Assembly (NCBI RefSeq): GCF_001561995.1
Contig: NZ_LLWC01000026.1
Coordinates: 1-64,000, forward strand
Direction: 5' to 3'
Source of the DNA: Polycladidibacter hongkongensis
GTDB lineage: Bacteria; Pseudomonadota; Alphaproteobacteria; Rhizobiales; Stappiaceae
Length of the DNA stretch: 64,000 bases
The notes under the pieces were generated by a model. It made no database searches. It worked only from the letters and a program-made list of their open reading frames with translations, and was not told the origin of the DNA. The position numbers were made by a program, and so were the translations under genes. Below, piece by piece: positions 35,672 to 46,426 of the stretch (the stretch's first letter is position 1; each line of letters opens with the position of its first letter).

Positions 35672-35860
35672 AAATCCTCTCCCAAAGCGGGGTGTGCTCC
35701 GCTTTCATATAAGGGCTCTTGCCACTATTGCGAGAGGTGCTAGGATAATTCACTGAAACTGACCAGAAAAGACAAGAAAAGGGCACCCCGCCAAACCTTG
35801 TCGCGCGCCAAGGATCTATCGGGAAGCAAGAGGGAGACTTGCGCGGCGGGGTGCCAAGTT

Positions 35861-37063
35861 TTATTCTGCGGCGGGCATATCTTGCAGCTCGCTTGCCTCC
35901 TCCTGCGGCTTCACCCGCAAGACCGGCGCTAATACGAAAATCAGCGCAGCAAGCACTGTGACGAACAAAAAGCCCATACGCAGGTTAGACACCTCCGCAA
36001 TCGCGCCGATTACAACGGGGCCCAGCAATATGCCGCCGTAGCCAAGGGTCGCCACTGCAGCAATCGCGACCCCGCTTGGGGTATGCGGGTCGTTGGCAGC
36101 GCGGCTCATGGCCTGCGGAAACACCGTGGCATAGCCCATGCCCATGAAGGCGAAGCCAAGAATGGACAACCAAATGGTGTAACCGGATATGACCAACAAG
36201 CCACCGAAGGTTGCTGCGATGCCCGAAGCCTGCACAACACGCACCGGCCCAAAGCGGGCAACGAACGCATCGCCCATCAACCGTACGACAACCATGGCGA
36301 CGGCAAACGCGGCGTAGCCGTATACAGCGGTGGATTCCAATGAACCTGTTTCCTCAATGAGATATAGCGCGCTCCAATCGGTGATGGAGCCTTCACCTAG
36401 CGCGGTGCATCCTGCCAAGAGGCCTGCAAACAGGAGCGGGCCTTTGGGCAGCGCCAAGGCGGGAGCCTGCTCCCCATGCGTGGTTTTCTGTGGTTTTTCC
36501 GGGGCATCCCATGGCAACATGCAGAACCAAATGGTGGGCACGGCAATGCAGGCAGCAAAAAGGATAAAGTGCACCGTAACCGACATATCAACGCTGATTG
36601 CCAGCACGCCGGATAACGCCCCAAGGCCGCCTCCTAGGGAGAACATGGCGTGAAACGCGGTCATAAAAGGCTTTTGCGCTTGGCGCTCCACTTCAGCCCC
36701 CCAGCCATTCATGGCGACTTCCATCGCACCGAGGGTGATGCCGAACAAAATCAAGGCAATGGCCAGCACGGTCACATTCGGCGCAAGCGCAATCAACGCG
36801 ATCGCCGGACCATAGGCCGATACGCTCCAACGGGTGGCCGCGAGCGTGCCATACTTATCGGTGAGCCGACCGGCTATCGGGAACGCTGTTATTGCACCGG
36901 CTGCCATGAGCAGCAGCAAAATGCCGAGCGTGCCGCTGGAAAGCTGCATATTCTCCTTGATGGCGGGAATACGTGATGCCCAGACACCTATGAGGCTACC
37001 ATTAAACAAAAACGCTATGGAGACAGCCCTGCGCGGACTGCGAATAGAATTGGGGTTAAACAT
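35861..37063 (-). CDS. MFS permease with DeoR-type regulator
   Basis: This 400-aa major-facilitator permease has about 12 hydrophobic segments. The loop 2-3 region (FPIAGRLTDKYGTLAATRW) resembles the MFS signature. Its start overlaps the last 8 bases of the DeoR-like gene upstream, so the two form one unit. Because DeoR regulators answer to phosphorylated sugars, the permease may carry a sugar or polyol, but MFS sequences do not show the substrate. The C-terminus is acidic and polar. Confidence 0.85.
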   Translation of the reverse strand: MFNPNSIRSPRRAVSIAFLFNGSLIGVWASRIPAIKENMQLSSGTLGILLLLMAAGAITAFPIAGRLTDKYGTLAATRWSVSAYGPAIALIALAPNVTVLAIALILFGITLGAMEVAMNGWGAEVERQAQKPFMTAFHAMFSLGGGLGALSGVLAISVDMSVTVHFILFAACIAVPTIWFCMLPWDAPEKPQKTTHGEQAPALALPKGPLLFAGLLAGCTALGEGSITDWSALYLIEETGSLESTAVYGYAAFAVAMVVVRLMGDAFVARFGPVRVVQASGIAATFGGLLVISGYTIWLSILGFAFMGMGYATVFPQAMSRAANDPHTPSGVAIAAVATLGYGGILLGPVVIGAIAEVSNLRMGFLFVTVLAALIFVLAPVLRVKPQEEASELQDMPAAE

Positions 37064-37823
37064 ACTCCAAATGAACTCCCTGATTTAGAAATGGAGTGCA
37101 GGTGCTTGGCGCTGCGTCTGTTACCAGTGCCGTAATTTTATCCAAGGGGGCAACTGCATGGCGGGCACGGGTACCCAACTTGTCTTTTTGGGCAAGAACA
37201 ATGGTGCGTGTGGAGACGGCAAACATCTGGCGACGCATGCTTGCCTCATCATAGTCATCGGAGCTGGCGCCGCATTCCACATCCAGCGCGCATGTGCCCA
37301 TGATGCAAAGATCTGTCGCGACATTTTGTAGTTCACGCTCCGCCGCCGCGCCTACAGAAATCGCCCCTTTGTCGCTGAGCCGCCCGCCGATAAGCAGCGT
37401 TTCGATGCCTCTTTCAAGGCCAAGCAGGGCAATTGCGGGCGCGGGCGTGATGATCATCAAGCCCGGCAAGGCGGGCATTGCACGCATGAACTCCAAAACC
37501 GCACGGCCGCCATCTGCCAGGATTACATTGTTTGCCGAGAGAAATGGGGCCCAAATCTGTTGCACGGCGAAGGCATGGGGCGTCGCCCCGCGGCTGCGCT
37601 GCGCGTATGAGGGCGATGGCGGGCGCACAGCAATGGCACCGCCGCGCACGCGCTCGATTTTTCCCTGCTCTTCCAAGGCGGCAAGATCACGGCGGATGGT
37701 GGCGATGGAAACGCCGAGCTCCTCGCAAAGCTTGGCGGTTACCAGCACTTCACCTGTTTGCACATGCTCCAGCAAAATGCCCTGCCGTACCTGCGGGTTG
37801 TTAAGATCAAGGTCTGTGCCCAT
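37056..37823 (-). CDS. DeoR/GlpR-family transcriptional regulator
   Basis: This 255-aa protein starts at the ATG (MGTDLDL); the preceding in-frame TTG is unlikely. The N-terminal winged helix (ILLEHVQTGEVLVTAKLCEELGVSIATIRRDLAALEEQGKIERVRGGA) is classic DeoR. The C-terminal phosphosugar-binding sensor spans ~80-235 (NVILADGG..., LLIGGRLSDKGAISVG). It overlaps the MFS gene it probably regulates. A GATC-rich palindrome upstream is a candidate operator. Confidence 0.88.
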   Translation of the reverse strand: MGTDLDLNNPQVRQGILLEHVQTGEVLVTAKLCEELGVSIATIRRDLAALEEQGKIERVRGGAIAVRPPSPSYAQRSRGATPHAFAVQQIWAPFLSANNVILADGGRAVLEFMRAMPALPGLMIITPAPAIALLGLERGIETLLIGGRLSDKGAISVGAAAERELQNVATDLCIMGTCALDVECGASSDDYDEASMRRQMFAVSTRTIVLAQKDKLGTRARHAVAPLDKITALVTDAAPSTCTPFLNQGVHLEYV

Positions 37824-37893
37824 GGAAACCAACCAGTTGCTGCGTGTTGTTGGGTGTGAGTGCGACTAGGAATAATTAGAAAACATCATATGA

Positions 37894-37917
37894 GATCAAA
37901 ATAAATCATTTTCGATC
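37894..37917. promoter_or_regulatory. candidate DeoR operator
   Basis: GATCAAAAT (37894-37902) and ATTTTCGATC (37908-37917) form an imperfect inverted repeat 70 bases upstream of the DeoR-like start. The AT-rich TTTCG-type half-site resembles known DeoR sites. Confidence 0.4.
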
Positions 37918-38105
37918 ACAATCAATCACTAGCACTCAGTCGTGATTTGGTCAAACTTTTCGTAGATATTCTGCCAAAATGTCGCGATGTCCCCGCATTT
38001 GGTTTTCGCTTGATTTTTGGCCCTGCATTGGCCACAGAAAGACATGGTCACGGGTTTGCACCCTCTGTGCAAAATCAAGGGCAGATAGCGGGCGGGCAGC
38101 AAAAA

Positions 38106-39329
38106 ATGGATCAGGTTTTGCCAAACACAAGTAATTGCAGAAAAAACCCATGGGCGCAGCGGGCGGCGCTGGTTGGTCTTGCGGTCAGCGCATTGATCAT
38201 AAGCCTTGAGAGCAGCTTCGCGCGGCCGCTGGCATGCAACCGGCTGGAAGAAGAGTTTATCGATCTTAGCGCGCGGGTCTCACTGGATCCGGTGGCTGAT
38301 TCCTATCAAAGCGCTATTTATGATCAACAAGACGCGATTGCGCAGGTCGAGGCAGAGCGACAAGCCAACCGCTGCGGCAGTTTTGATGCCAATATGGCGG
38401 TGTGTGAGGGCTATGGTGCGACCCTCGCGCAGATGCGCAATAACCTGTCTATCCTGAAGAACCAGCTGCAAGAGCTTGTCTCACGTGAGCCAATGGCCAA
38501 ACGCCTGTTTGATGTGAAGCAGTCGCTTGTGGAGCTTAAGTGCAGCCAGCGTTCTGCTGCCACTCCTCCTGCCGGGGCACAGCCTGTTGCTGTGGTGCCG
38601 GGGCAGCCTGTGCCGTTGACAAACCAAAGCTGGCAAGCCTCATCTGACCAAGTCGGTGCAACGTCTTCTGCAAACATCACCAGTGGCAACCTTCGTCCGC
38701 TGGACGGAGCCGTGAGCGTGCCATTGCCTGGGCAAACGCTAGCTCCAGCGCAGTCTGGCGGGCAGGCAAAAGCTGGCGGATACCGCACTATGTGTGTGCG
38801 TCGCTGCGATGGGCTTTATTTCCCCGTGAATGACAGCGCCAGCCCAGCCGACTTTGCCGAGGACCAAAACCTGTGTGCCTCCATGTGTCCGGCGGCGCAG
38901 ACAGAGCTTTATGTCTATCGCAATGGCAGCGAGAGCGAGCAGGATATGCGCAGCCTTACGGGCGTGCCTTACGGCAACCACCCGCAGGCCTATCGCTTTC
39001 AAACGGGCGATGCCCCCTCTTGCTCTTGTGAAGGCAATGGCCAACCCGCCCTACAGGCCTCTACAATAGATCCCGCAGGCGCGCAGGCTGCCTTACAAAG
39101 TGGAAACTTGCGCGGCTCGACCACGCTGCCAAGCGCGCACTCTGAACAGCAGACGGGACAGCAGGCTGGCGCTTTTGCCGATACGACAGGTTCGATCATT
39201 GTCAGTGATGGCCTGAGCGCGCGAGAGTTTCAGGCATTAAAAAACCCAGCGCCGCAAAAGCCGCGCTGGGTTGAGCCGAAGACCGGTCCGATTAGGAAAG
39301 TCGGTCCAAAGTATTTTGATGACCAATAA
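38106..39329 (+). CDS. DUF2865 exported protein
   Basis: This 407-aa protein has a signal-type segment ([20 protein letters not shown]) after the ATG at 38106; a longer reading would start upstream in non-coding-looking sequence. A coiled-coil region (~50-130) is followed by a Pro/Ala/Gln-rich stretch and the DUF2865 core ([30 protein letters not shown]...) with paired Cys. It is typical of Hyphomicrobiales and its function is unknown; the Cys pattern suggests a periplasmic disulfide-stabilised domain. Its 3' end overlaps gltX by 38 bases in the opposite direction. Confidence 0.85.
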   Translation: MDQVLPNTSNCRKNPWAQRAALVGLAVSALIISLESSFARPLACNRLEEEFIDLSARVSLDPVADSYQSAIYDQQDAIAQVEAERQANRCGSFDANMAVCEGYGATLAQMRNNLSILKNQLQELVSREPMAKRLFDVKQSLVELKCSQRSAATPPAGAQPVAVVPGQPVPLTNQSWQASSDQVGATSSANITSGNLRPLDGAVSVPLPGQTLAPAQSGGQAKAGGYRTMCVRRCDGLYFPVNDSASPADFAEDQNLCASMCPAAQTELYVYRNGSESEQDMRSLTGVPYGNHPQAYRFQTGDAPSCSCEGNGQPALQASTIDPAGAQAALQSGNLRGSTTLPSAHSEQQTGQQAGAFADTTGSIIVSDGLSAREFQALKNPAPQKPRWVEPKTGPIRKVGPKYFDDQ

Positions 39330-40656
39330 GCGGTAGCAGCTTTTTCAGGTCTGGGCCATGGTCCAGACCTGTCACCACCTTACGCAGTGGCATGAACAAC
39401 CCCTTGCCTTTGCGGCCTGTGGCTTCTTTCACAGCCTTCGTCCACGTGCCCCAAGAGGTTTCATCGAACGGCCCTTCGGGCAGCAAGCCTTTGGCGGTTG
39501 CCACAAATTCTGTATCTTCCTCTGCAACCACAGGCGTGACCGGGCCGGTTACAACCCCGGCCCAAAGGGCAATGTCTGCAATGGTGCTGCAATTTTCCTG
39601 AACCGCGTCCCACAGGGTTTCGTCCAACGCAATTTCAAGCGCCGCTGCGCGTTGCTTCGCCTCAGCAAAGCTGAGTGCATGCACGATTTTTGCAGTGAGC
39701 TGGCCAACTTCGGTCGGATCGAACTTGGCTGCCGATTTGGAAATGCCTGAGAAATCCAGCTTACCTGCAAGCTCCAGCAGGTTTTGTGCAGGCTCCACAG
39801 CTTGGCTGGTGCCGGTGAGGACGGCGAGCGAACACACCGCCATTGGCTCATAACCGCTGTCGCGCAGGGACGCGATGGACAGTGCGCCAGAGCGCTTGGA
39901 CAGCCCCTCCCCATCAATGGTCGTCAGCAGGTTATGGTGCCCAAACTCAGGCGCTTTTGCACCCAGCGCCTCAAAAATAGCGATCTGAACGCCCGTATTG
40001 GCCACATGGTCCTCGCCGCGGATAACATGGGTAATGCCCATATCCGCATCATCAACGATGGATGGCAATGTGTAAAGATAGCTGCCATCGGCGCGGATCA
40101 ATACCGGATCGGACATGGACGCCAAATCAACGGTTTGGCGGCCACGAATAACATCGTCCCAGTGCACTTCGGTGCGCTGGAAGGAAAACGGATCGCCTTG
40201 CGCGTGATTGGGCAACTTAAAACGCCAGTGAGCGGTGCGGCCCTCGGATTTAAACTGCGCGAGTTGGTCCTCGGTGTATCTCAGGCCTGCGCGATCATAA
40301 ACCGGTGGTTTGCCCAGCGCGCGGGCACGGTTGCGGCGGCGCTCCAGCTCTTCAGCGGTTTCATAGCAGGCGTAGAGCAGACCAGCATCTTTCAGCTTCT
40401 GGGCGGCAGCATCATAAAGAGCGAAGCGCTCGGACTGGCGGTGGATGCTGTCAGGCTTTATACCCAGCCATGCCAGATCTGTCTCGATGCTATCGGCAAA
40501 TTCTTTGGTGGAGCGGGCCTGATCGGTATCATCAAAACGCAGCACAAAGTGGCCGTTATTTTGCATGGCGAACAGGTAGTTAAACAAGGCTGGCCGCACA
40601 TTACCGATGTGGATGTTCCCTGTGGGCGAGGGTGCAAAACGGACTGTCACGCTCAT
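39292..40656 (-). CDS. gltX: glutamate-tRNA ligase
   Basis: This 454-aa class I synthetase starts [28 protein letters not shown] (a HIGN-type signature) with RFDDTDQ, an LSKRSG KMSKS-type motif and a C-terminal anticodon-binding helical domain. It charges tRNA-Glu, and in organisms lacking GlnRS may misacylate tRNA-Gln before amidation. GGAGG precedes the start. Alphaproteobacteria often have two GltX paralogues; which this is cannot be decided here. The last 38 bases overlap the convergent DUF2865 gene. Confidence 0.93.
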   Translation of the reverse strand: MSVTVRFAPSPTGNIHIGNVRPALFNYLFAMQNNGHFVLRFDDTDQARSTKEFADSIETDLAWLGIKPDSIHRQSERFALYDAAAQKLKDAGLLYACYETAEELERRRNRARALGKPPVYDRAGLRYTEDQLAQFKSEGRTAHWRFKLPNHAQGDPFSFQRTEVHWDDVIRGRQTVDLASMSDPVLIRADGSYLYTLPSIVDDADMGITHVIRGEDHVANTGVQIAIFEALGAKAPEFGHHNLLTTIDGEGLSKRSGALSIASLRDSGYEPMAVCSLAVLTGTSQAVEPAQNLLELAGKLDFSGISKSAAKFDPTEVGQLTAKIVHALSFAEAKQRAAALEIALDETLWDAVQENCSTIADIALWAGVVTGPVTPVVAEEDTEFVATAKGLLPEGPFDETSWGTWTKAVKEATGRKGKGLFMPLRKVVTGLDHGPDLKKLLPLIGHQNTLDRLS

Positions 40657-40746
40657 GGTGATCGTCCCTCCTTTACGCTTGGACTTGGCAAGAGATGCGC
40701 CAAGATAATAGTGTTGCCCTTTGGCTAGCTGTTCCCGCCAGCGCGG

Positions 40747-42012
40747 TCAACTGTTTCGCGCCTTTGAAGGGGAATGAGAGCCCGCACCGTCCACATGCTT
40801 GCGCGCCGCTTTGCGATTAAACACCAAGGCGACAGCAATGGTGAGTGCAACTGAAAGGGCGCACAGAACATATGAAATCTGGCTAACTGGTGCCTGCCAG
40901 TCAATCAACAGGCCCGTCACCCCCGGCGACAAAGCCGAAACGACCACATAGGCCGAAAAGAACAGGCCACGAATATCCCCGAGATGGCGCGTGCCATAGG
41001 TTTCGCTTAGAGCCGCGGGCGCCAGCGCTGTTTCGGTGCCGATGGCAAGCCCGGCAAGGAACATGGTCACAGCGGCGGATAATTGACTCTCGCCAATGCC
41101 CAGCACGAACATGGCAGCTGCAACTGGCAAAAGCGCAGGCGCCAGCAGGCGGCGCGCGGTAAAACGATCGGTCAACACCCCGCAGAGCATGGCAGCTGCC
41201 ACTGATCCTGCGCCAAACAAGGGCATGGCTTGCGGGATTGTCACTGGATCCCAACCCTTTTCCAGCATCACTGCGCTTTGGTGGAACAGTACGAAAGCGA
41301 TCGCAAACGGCGCCATTAACAGGGAGAGACTAAGCAGGTAAAACGCTGGCTCCCGCAGCACTTGGGCTTTGGTGGCCTGAGTTTGCGTGTGGGAGGTTTG
41401 CTCCTCCTCACCGTCACTAAGCGGCGCATGTGTATTTGGCGTGCGTTCCTGTCGGTAGCAATACAGCGTGATTGGCAGGGCGATAACGACCACACAAGCG
41501 GCACTTACCAGCCAGAACTGTCGCCACCCCAGCTGGGCCAAAGACAGGAATACCAGCAGTGGCACCAGCGCTTCTGAAAGAAGAATACCAAGATTGACGA
41601 TGGACAGGGCTTTGCCGCGATTATTGCTAAACCACTTGCTTGTTGCCGTGGTCGGCAAGTGCGTGAGCATACCTTGCCCGAAGAAGCGCAGTAAATAGAG
41701 GGCAAAAAACAAGCTGACAGGTCCGCGGACAAAGGCCGTAACACACGCGGCGACGGCAAGCGCCAGCAGGCTAACAGCAGCCGTTATTCTGGCAGGATAT
41801 TGGTCTGCCAGCTTGCCAAAGCGGGACAAAGTGAGCGCACTTAGCAGCGTTGCCCCCATGTAAATCATGCCGAATTCGCCGAAACCGAGATCGAACGCGG
41901 CGCGCCACTCCTGCGAAAACTGTGCAAGAATAGTGGTAAGCCCTAAGCCAGCCACAAACATAAGAGTGAAGCCGCCGCAGAGCCAGCGTGCATTTTGCAA
42001 TAGATACAACAT
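40747..42012 (-). CDS. MFS permease, unknown substrate
   Basis: This 421-aa major-facilitator permease has 12 hydrophobic segments and a polar central loop of about 30 residues (~200-230, ERTPNTHAPLSDGEEEQTS). The loop 2-3 region has LSRFGKLADQYPARITA, as in MFS. The start is taken at an ATG where a longer reading would need TTG. The C-terminus is basic, with a Ser/His-rich tail. It could export a drug or metabolite. It is co-directional with but 90 bases away from gltX. Confidence 0.82.
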   Translation of the reverse strand: MLYLLQNARWLCGGFTLMFVAGLGLTTILAQFSQEWRAAFDLGFGEFGMIYMGATLLSALTLSRFGKLADQYPARITAAVSLLALAVAACVTAFVRGPVSLFFALYLLRFFGQGMLTHLPTTATSKWFSNNRGKALSIVNLGILLSEALVPLLVFLSLAQLGWRQFWLVSAACVVVIALPITLYCYRQERTPNTHAPLSDGEEEQTSHTQTQATKAQVLREPAFYLLSLSLLMAPFAIAFVLFHQSAVMLEKGWDPVTIPQAMPLFGAGSVAAAMLCGVLTDRFTARRLLAPALLPVAAAMFVLGIGESQLSAAVTMFLAGLAIGTETALAPAALSETYGTRHLGDIRGLFFSAYVVVSALSPGVTGLLIDWQAPVSQISYVLCALSVALTIAVALVFNRKAARKHVDGAGSHSPSKARNS

Positions 42013-42361
42013 TAAAAGGGCTTTCAAAGAGCTAAAGCGGCGCGAGGGAAAACGGCTAAATGGAACCGCTTGATGCTAGCGGCACTTGGTTTGTTTGCAA
42101 GCAAAGTCTTACATAGACAAGTCTGCTGGCATAAAAAGGATCGTCTCAAGTAAGGGGGTGAGCGGAGCATATGCAAAGCTGGTCTTGGGGCAAGTGGTTC
42201 GGCCAGTTTAGAGCTGCTAGCGGGTGTCGTTGTTTGTCTCCTCGCGCTTGATTTGTTGTTTCCTGTGCTCCCAGCTCTCCCTGTGCAGTTAAGGCCACTT
42301 TATGTGGCCAATCCCGTCCAAGTGCTTCCCTTTTTGGGGAAGCCGCAGGACAAGACCTAAG

Positions 42362-42391
42362 AAAAACCCCGGGGCACAGCACCGGGGTTTT
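42362..42391. terminator. bidirectional terminator downstream of nadE
   Basis: AAAACCCCGG (42363-42372) pairs with CCGGGGTTTT (42382-42391) in a 10-bp stem with a 9-base loop, 29 bases past the nadE stop at 42420 (minus strand). The 42028-42361 region beside it holds no supported gene. Confidence 0.8.
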
Positions 42392-42419
42392 GCCGTTTTC
42401 AAGTCATTACGCAGGTTCG

Positions 42420-44123
42420 CTATGAGCTTGCCACTGGCTCTGTGTGCAGCTTTGGCACTTGCTGGGTATCACGAAAGCAGTTGGTAATCGGGTAGCGTCG
42501 GTCACGGCCAAAGTTTTTCTGTGTCAGCTTAACGCCCGGCGCGGCCTGACGGCGTTTATACTCGGCTATGTAAAGCAGGTGCTCGACGCGTTTTACGGTT
42601 GCCTCATCATGCCCGCGTGCGAGGATGTCGCGCACTGCCATCTCGTCTTCCACCAAGCAGGTAAGAATATCATCAAGCACGTCATAATCGGGCAAGCTGT
42701 CCTGATCGGTCTGGTTTTCCCGCAATTCTGCCGTCGGGGCTTTGGTGATAATGTTTTGCGGGATGACCTCGCCAGCCGGGCCAAGCAAATCACTCAGCTG
42801 GTGCTGATTGCGCCACGCTGCCATGGCGTAGACCTTGGTTTTATAAATGTCTTTGATGGGGTTAAAGCCACCGTTCATATCGCCATAAAGCGTGGCGTAA
42901 CCAACTGACATTTCAGATTTATTGCCCGTGGTGACCACCATGGCGCCAAACTTGTTGGAGATGGCCATCAAAATGACACCGCGGCTGCGGGATTGCAGGT
43001 TCTCCTCGGTAATCCCTTCCTGCGTGCCGGCGAATACTGGTTGCAGCGCGCTGGCAAAGCCCTCAACCGGTTCAGAAATGGGCACGGTGTCATAGCGCAC
43101 GCCCAAGGCATCGGCGCATTTTTGCGCGTCATCAAGACTTTCGCCTGATGTGTAGCGGTAGGGCAGCATAACGCAGTGCACGCGTTCGGGGCCGAGGGCA
43201 TCAACCGCCATAGCGGCGCAAATTGCGCTATCAATTCCCCCTGACAGGCCTAGCACCACCCCCGGGAAGCCGTTTTTATTGACATAATCGCCAAGGCCCA
43301 TCACGCAGGCGCGCCAATCGGCTTCGAACACATCGGGTACACTGCTAATCTCCGATGGTTTTGCAATCCAGTTGCCAGCGGCATCTTCATGCCAGTCGAT
43401 CAGGCCCATAGCCTCTTGTAGTTGCGGCAGCTGCATAATGAGCGAACGATCCGCATTCAGGGCGAACGAGCCGCCATCAAACACCAGCTCATCCTGTCCG
43501 CCCAGCTGGTTGGCATAGACCAGCGGCAAACCTGTCTCGACAACACGTTGCACCATGATTTGCATGCGCTCATCAAATTTTCCGCTGTGGTAGGGCGAGC
43601 CATTGGGCACGAGCAGAAGCTGGGCGCCGGTTTCTTCCAAGCACTCACAGACTTCGCTCTGCCATGTGTCTTCACAAATGGGCACACCGATGCGAATGCC
43701 GCGAAAATTCATGGGCCCGGGATTTGGACCGGCATCAAAGACCCGTTTTTCGTCAAACACGCCGTAGTTTGGCAGATCGACCTTAAACCGCAAGTCGGCA
43801 ACCTTGCCCTCATCCAGAAGTGCGACGGCGTTGAACAATTTGCCATCTTGCGCCCAAGGGGTGCCGATGAGCATGGCCGGACCGTCTTTGGTGAGCACGG
43901 CGAGCTCTTCTACTTTTTGCATGCACTGACGCACAAAGGCCGGTTTCAGCACCAAATCTTCTGGTGGATAGCCACAGATAAACAGTTCTGAATACAACAG
44001 TAGATCGGCACCGGCCTGCGTCGCTTTTTCATGATAGCTGCGTGCCAGTTCTGCATTGGCCTTCAAATCGCCAAGGCGGGGGTTGGCCTGAATGACGGCC
44101 AAGCGAAACGTGCGGTCTTGCAT
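42420..44123 (-). CDS. nadE: glutamine-dependent NAD(+) synthetase
   Basis: This 567-aa fused enzyme has an N-terminal nitrilase-type amidase with the Glu-Lys-Cys triad (YSELFICGYP, NYGVFDEKRVF, GVPICEDTWQS) that releases ammonia from glutamine. A C-terminal synthetase has the P-loop LGLSGGIDSA (~295), TTGNKSEMSVGYATLYGD and PTAELRENQTDQD. It converts deamido-NAD to NAD in the last step of NAD synthesis. The ATG at 44123 is used; a preceding TTG would add one residue. It has its own terminator. Confidence 0.95.
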   Translation of the reverse strand: MQDRTFRLAVIQANPRLGDLKANAELARSYHEKATQAGADLLLYSELFICGYPPEDLVLKPAFVRQCMQKVEELAVLTKDGPAMLIGTPWAQDGKLFNAVALLDEGKVADLRFKVDLPNYGVFDEKRVFDAGPNPGPMNFRGIRIGVPICEDTWQSEVCECLEETGAQLLLVPNGSPYHSGKFDERMQIMVQRVVETGLPLVYANQLGGQDELVFDGGSFALNADRSLIMQLPQLQEAMGLIDWHEDAAGNWIAKPSEISSVPDVFEADWRACVMGLGDYVNKNGFPGVVLGLSGGIDSAICAAMAVDALGPERVHCVMLPYRYTSGESLDDAQKCADALGVRYDTVPISEPVEGFASALQPVFAGTQEGITEENLQSRSRGVILMAISNKFGAMVVTTGNKSEMSVGYATLYGDMNGGFNPIKDIYKTKVYAMAAWRNQHQLSDLLGPAGEVIPQNIITKAPTAELRENQTDQDSLPDYDVLDDILTCLVEDEMAVRDILARGHDEATVKRVEHLLYIAEYKRRQAAPGVKLTQKNFGRDRRYPITNCFRDTQQVPKLHTEPVASS

Positions 44124-44305
44124 CAAGATGTCTTTTCAAAGATTAGGTGCGCTAAGCATGTTACGTTAAGCAGGTCAGCCTGAGGAAAAAGGGGCAAACT
44201 CTGCCGAAATTCGGTTATGCTCATCCTGACCATATTTTACCGCAAGCTGTCAAACCTAGAATTCTCTACAGCGGCATTTGTCACAGCTGGCGGCGAGATT
44301 ATGCC

Positions 44306-44887
44306 TTATAGCTCGGTGCGCTCTGACAAGATCGGGTTGACCAGCTTTTCCAGAGCATCGCGATGGGGTTCCTGAATTTTGCCGGATTCTTTGGCAGCCT
44401 CCAGCTTCTTCAAGTGCCGTTCCAAGCGCTCTGAAATATTTGACTTTTCGCGACGGCGCATGGTGGGCAAGCTATTTGGCTCGCGAATGGTTGCCACCAT
44501 TCTTTCGTAGAGGCGCGCGGGAGATAGCGGCTTGGCGATAAAGTGATTTACGCCTGCATGCATTGCCGCAATGACAACGGACTGGCGAGAATCGGCGCTG
44601 ATGACGATCACTGGTGTGCGCGATAGCGCCGGGTCATTATCGCGCCGCAACAGGCGCACAAAATCGCGACCGTCTACCGGGCTCATAATCCAATCGCAAA
44701 GAATGATGTCTGGGCGCCTATCAATGGCAATGGCGATGGCGTCGGCCCCATCGGCCGCTTCAAAGATACGACGCACCCCAAAGCCGGTAATCATGGCACG
44801 CAACAGCGAGCGCATATAGTTGTTGTCCTCTGCAATCAGGACAGAGTACTGCGAGAAATCTACTTCCTCTTGATGCGGTTGCTGCAC
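44306..44887 (-). CDS. single-domain response regulator
   Basis: This 193-aa protein has a receiver domain (~13-137): acidic pair AEDN (20-22), phospho-acceptor Asp65 (LCDWIMSPVDG), conserved Ser/Thr near VISADS and Lys119 (FIAKPLSP). No output domain follows; the ~55-residue tail is basic and helical (EKSNISERLERHLKKLEAAKES). Such proteins often act in chemotaxis-like or stress phosphorelays. The start is a GTG with AGAGG. No histidine kinase lies nearby. Confidence 0.85.
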   Translation of the reverse strand: MQQPHQEEVDFSQYSVLIAEDNNYMRSLLRAMITGFGVRRIFEAADGADAIAIAIDRRPDIILCDWIMSPVDGRDFVRLLRRDNDPALSRTPVIVISADSRQSVVIAAMHAGVNHFIAKPLSPARLYERMVATIREPNSLPTMRRREKSNISERLERHLKKLEAAKESGKIQEPHRDALEKLVNPILSERTEL

Positions 44888-45013
44888 CTTGGTGCCTCTC
44901 GTTTGCCAGCCCTCGTTTACTGGAGCTGTGCAGGAATCATTTTGGCATCATCAGCTGTTGCTGAAAGTCTGTCAAAATAAAAGCAAAGTTTCTAAATATT
45001 TCACTAAGTAAAG

Positions 45014-45040
45014 GAAAGGGCCGCCGATGGCGACCCTTTC
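45014..45040 (-). terminator. Rho-independent terminator of the DAHP synthase gene
   Basis: GAAAGGG (45014-45020) and CCCTTTC (45034-45040), with inner CGCC/GGCG pairing, form the hairpin. The minus-strand continuation is T-rich. It lies 24 bases past the stop at 45065. Confidence 0.7.
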
Positions 45041-45064
45041 AAATGTTTCAAAGCAAAAAGGCTG

Positions 45065-46426
45065 CTAGCCTTTACGGCTTTCTGCTTCTTTGCGCAGGTT
45101 CTCTGCGATTGTGAAGGCAAGCTCCAGCGCTTGGTCAGCGTTGAGGCGTGGATCGCAATGGGTGTGGTAACGATCACCCAGATCTTCGGGTGATACTTCT
45201 TTGGCGCCGCCTGTGCACTCGGTTACGTTGCGCCCGGTCATTTCTACGTGCACACCACCTGCGTGGGTACCTTCGGCGCGGTGAACTGCGAAGAAGCTCT
45301 CCACTTCACCCAGCACGCGCTCAAACGGACGGGTCTTGTAGCCATTTGCAGTGATGGTGTTGCCATGCATCGGGTCGCAAGACCAAACAACCTTACGGCC
45401 CTCACGCTCCACAGCGCGGATCAGGGCTGGCAGGTGCTCTTCAACCTTATCATAGCCAAAGCGGGTGATCAGGGTCAAACGGCCCGCTTCATTGTTCGGG
45501 TTGAGGATATCGATCAGCTCCAGAAGGCCATCCGGGCTTAGCGATGGGCCACATTTCAGGCCAATCGGGTTTTGCACACCGCGGAAGAACTCAAGGTGCG
45601 CGTGATCTGCCTGACGAGTGCGGTCGCCAATCCACAGCATGTGGCCAGAGGTTGCATACCATTCACCAGTGGTGGAATCGATGCGGGTGAGCGCCTCTTC
45701 GTAACCCAGCAACAGTGCTTCGTGGCTGGTGAAGAAATCGGTCGAACGCAGCTGCGGTGTGCTATCAGCCTCAACACCGCAGGCACGCATGAAGGAAAGC
45801 GCGCTGGTGATGCTGTCGGCCAACTCTTTGTAACGGTTGCTCTGCGGGCTGTCCTTGACAAAGTCAAGCATCCACTGATGCACGTGTTCCAGATTTGCAA
45901 AACCGCCTTGCGCAAAAGCGCGCAGCAGGTTCAGCGTCGCTGCCGACTGGCGGTAGGCCATCAGCTGACGTTTGGGATCAGGAATACGGCTTTCCGGGGT
46001 AAAGGCGATATCATTGACAATGTCACCGCGGTAGCTTGGCAGCTCCACATCACCTTTTTTCTCAATGTCGGATGAGCGCGGCTTGGCGAACTGCCCCGCA
46101 ATACGGCCAACTTTGACAACCGGCTGCTGCGCACCGTAGGTGAGCGCTACGGACATTTGCAGGAACGCGCGGAAGAAATCGCGGATATGGTCGGCGTGGT
46201 GCTCGGCAAAGCTCTCGGCGCAGTCGCCGCCTTGCAGCAGGAAGCCGCGGCCTTCTGCAACTTCGGCTAGGCTTGCTTTCAGTTTGCGCGCTTCACCTGC
46301 AAAGACCAAAGGCGGATAAGATGCGAGGCGACGCTCGACGTCTGCCAGTGCCTCTTGGTCTGGATAGGCCGGGACCTGCACGATTGGTTTTGATCGCCAG
46401 GAATCCGGGGTCCAATTCTCCGCCAT
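45065..46426 (-). CDS. 3-deoxy-7-phosphoheptulonate synthase, class II
   Basis: This 453-aa plant-like (class II, AroAII) enzyme condenses phosphoenolpyruvate and erythrose 4-phosphate, the first shikimate-pathway step. Conserved blocks include [65 protein letters not shown] and [18 protein letters not shown], which carry the metal and PEP ligands. Length and motifs fit the family. The start has GGAG. It is monocistronic. Confidence 0.93.
   Translation of the reverse strand: MAENWTPDSWRSKPIVQVPAYPDQEALADVERRLASYPPLVFAGEARKLKASLAEVAEGRGFLLQGGDCAESFAEHHADHIRDFFRAFLQMSVALTYGAQQPVVKVGRIAGQFAKPRSSDIEKKGDVELPSYRGDIVNDIAFTPESRIPDPKRQLMAYRQSAATLNLLRAFAQGGFANLEHVHQWMLDFVKDSPQSNRYKELADSITSALSFMRACGVEADSTPQLRSTDFFTSHEALLLGYEEALTRIDSTTGEWYATSGHMLWIGDRTRQADHAHLEFFRGVQNPIGLKCGPSLSPDGLLELIDILNPNNEAGRLTLITRFGYDKVEEHLPALIRAVEREGRKVVWSCDPMHGNTITANGYKTRPFERVLGEVESFFAVHRAEGTHAGGVHVEMTGRNVTECTGGAKEVSPEDLGDRYHTHCDPRLNADQALELAFTIAENLRKEAESRKG

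Noticed and set aside
42161-42360. open frame with a hydrophobic stretch after the MFS gene
   Set aside because: There is no ATG, GTG or TTG with a ribosome-binding site at its beginning; the apparent membrane helix may be chance.
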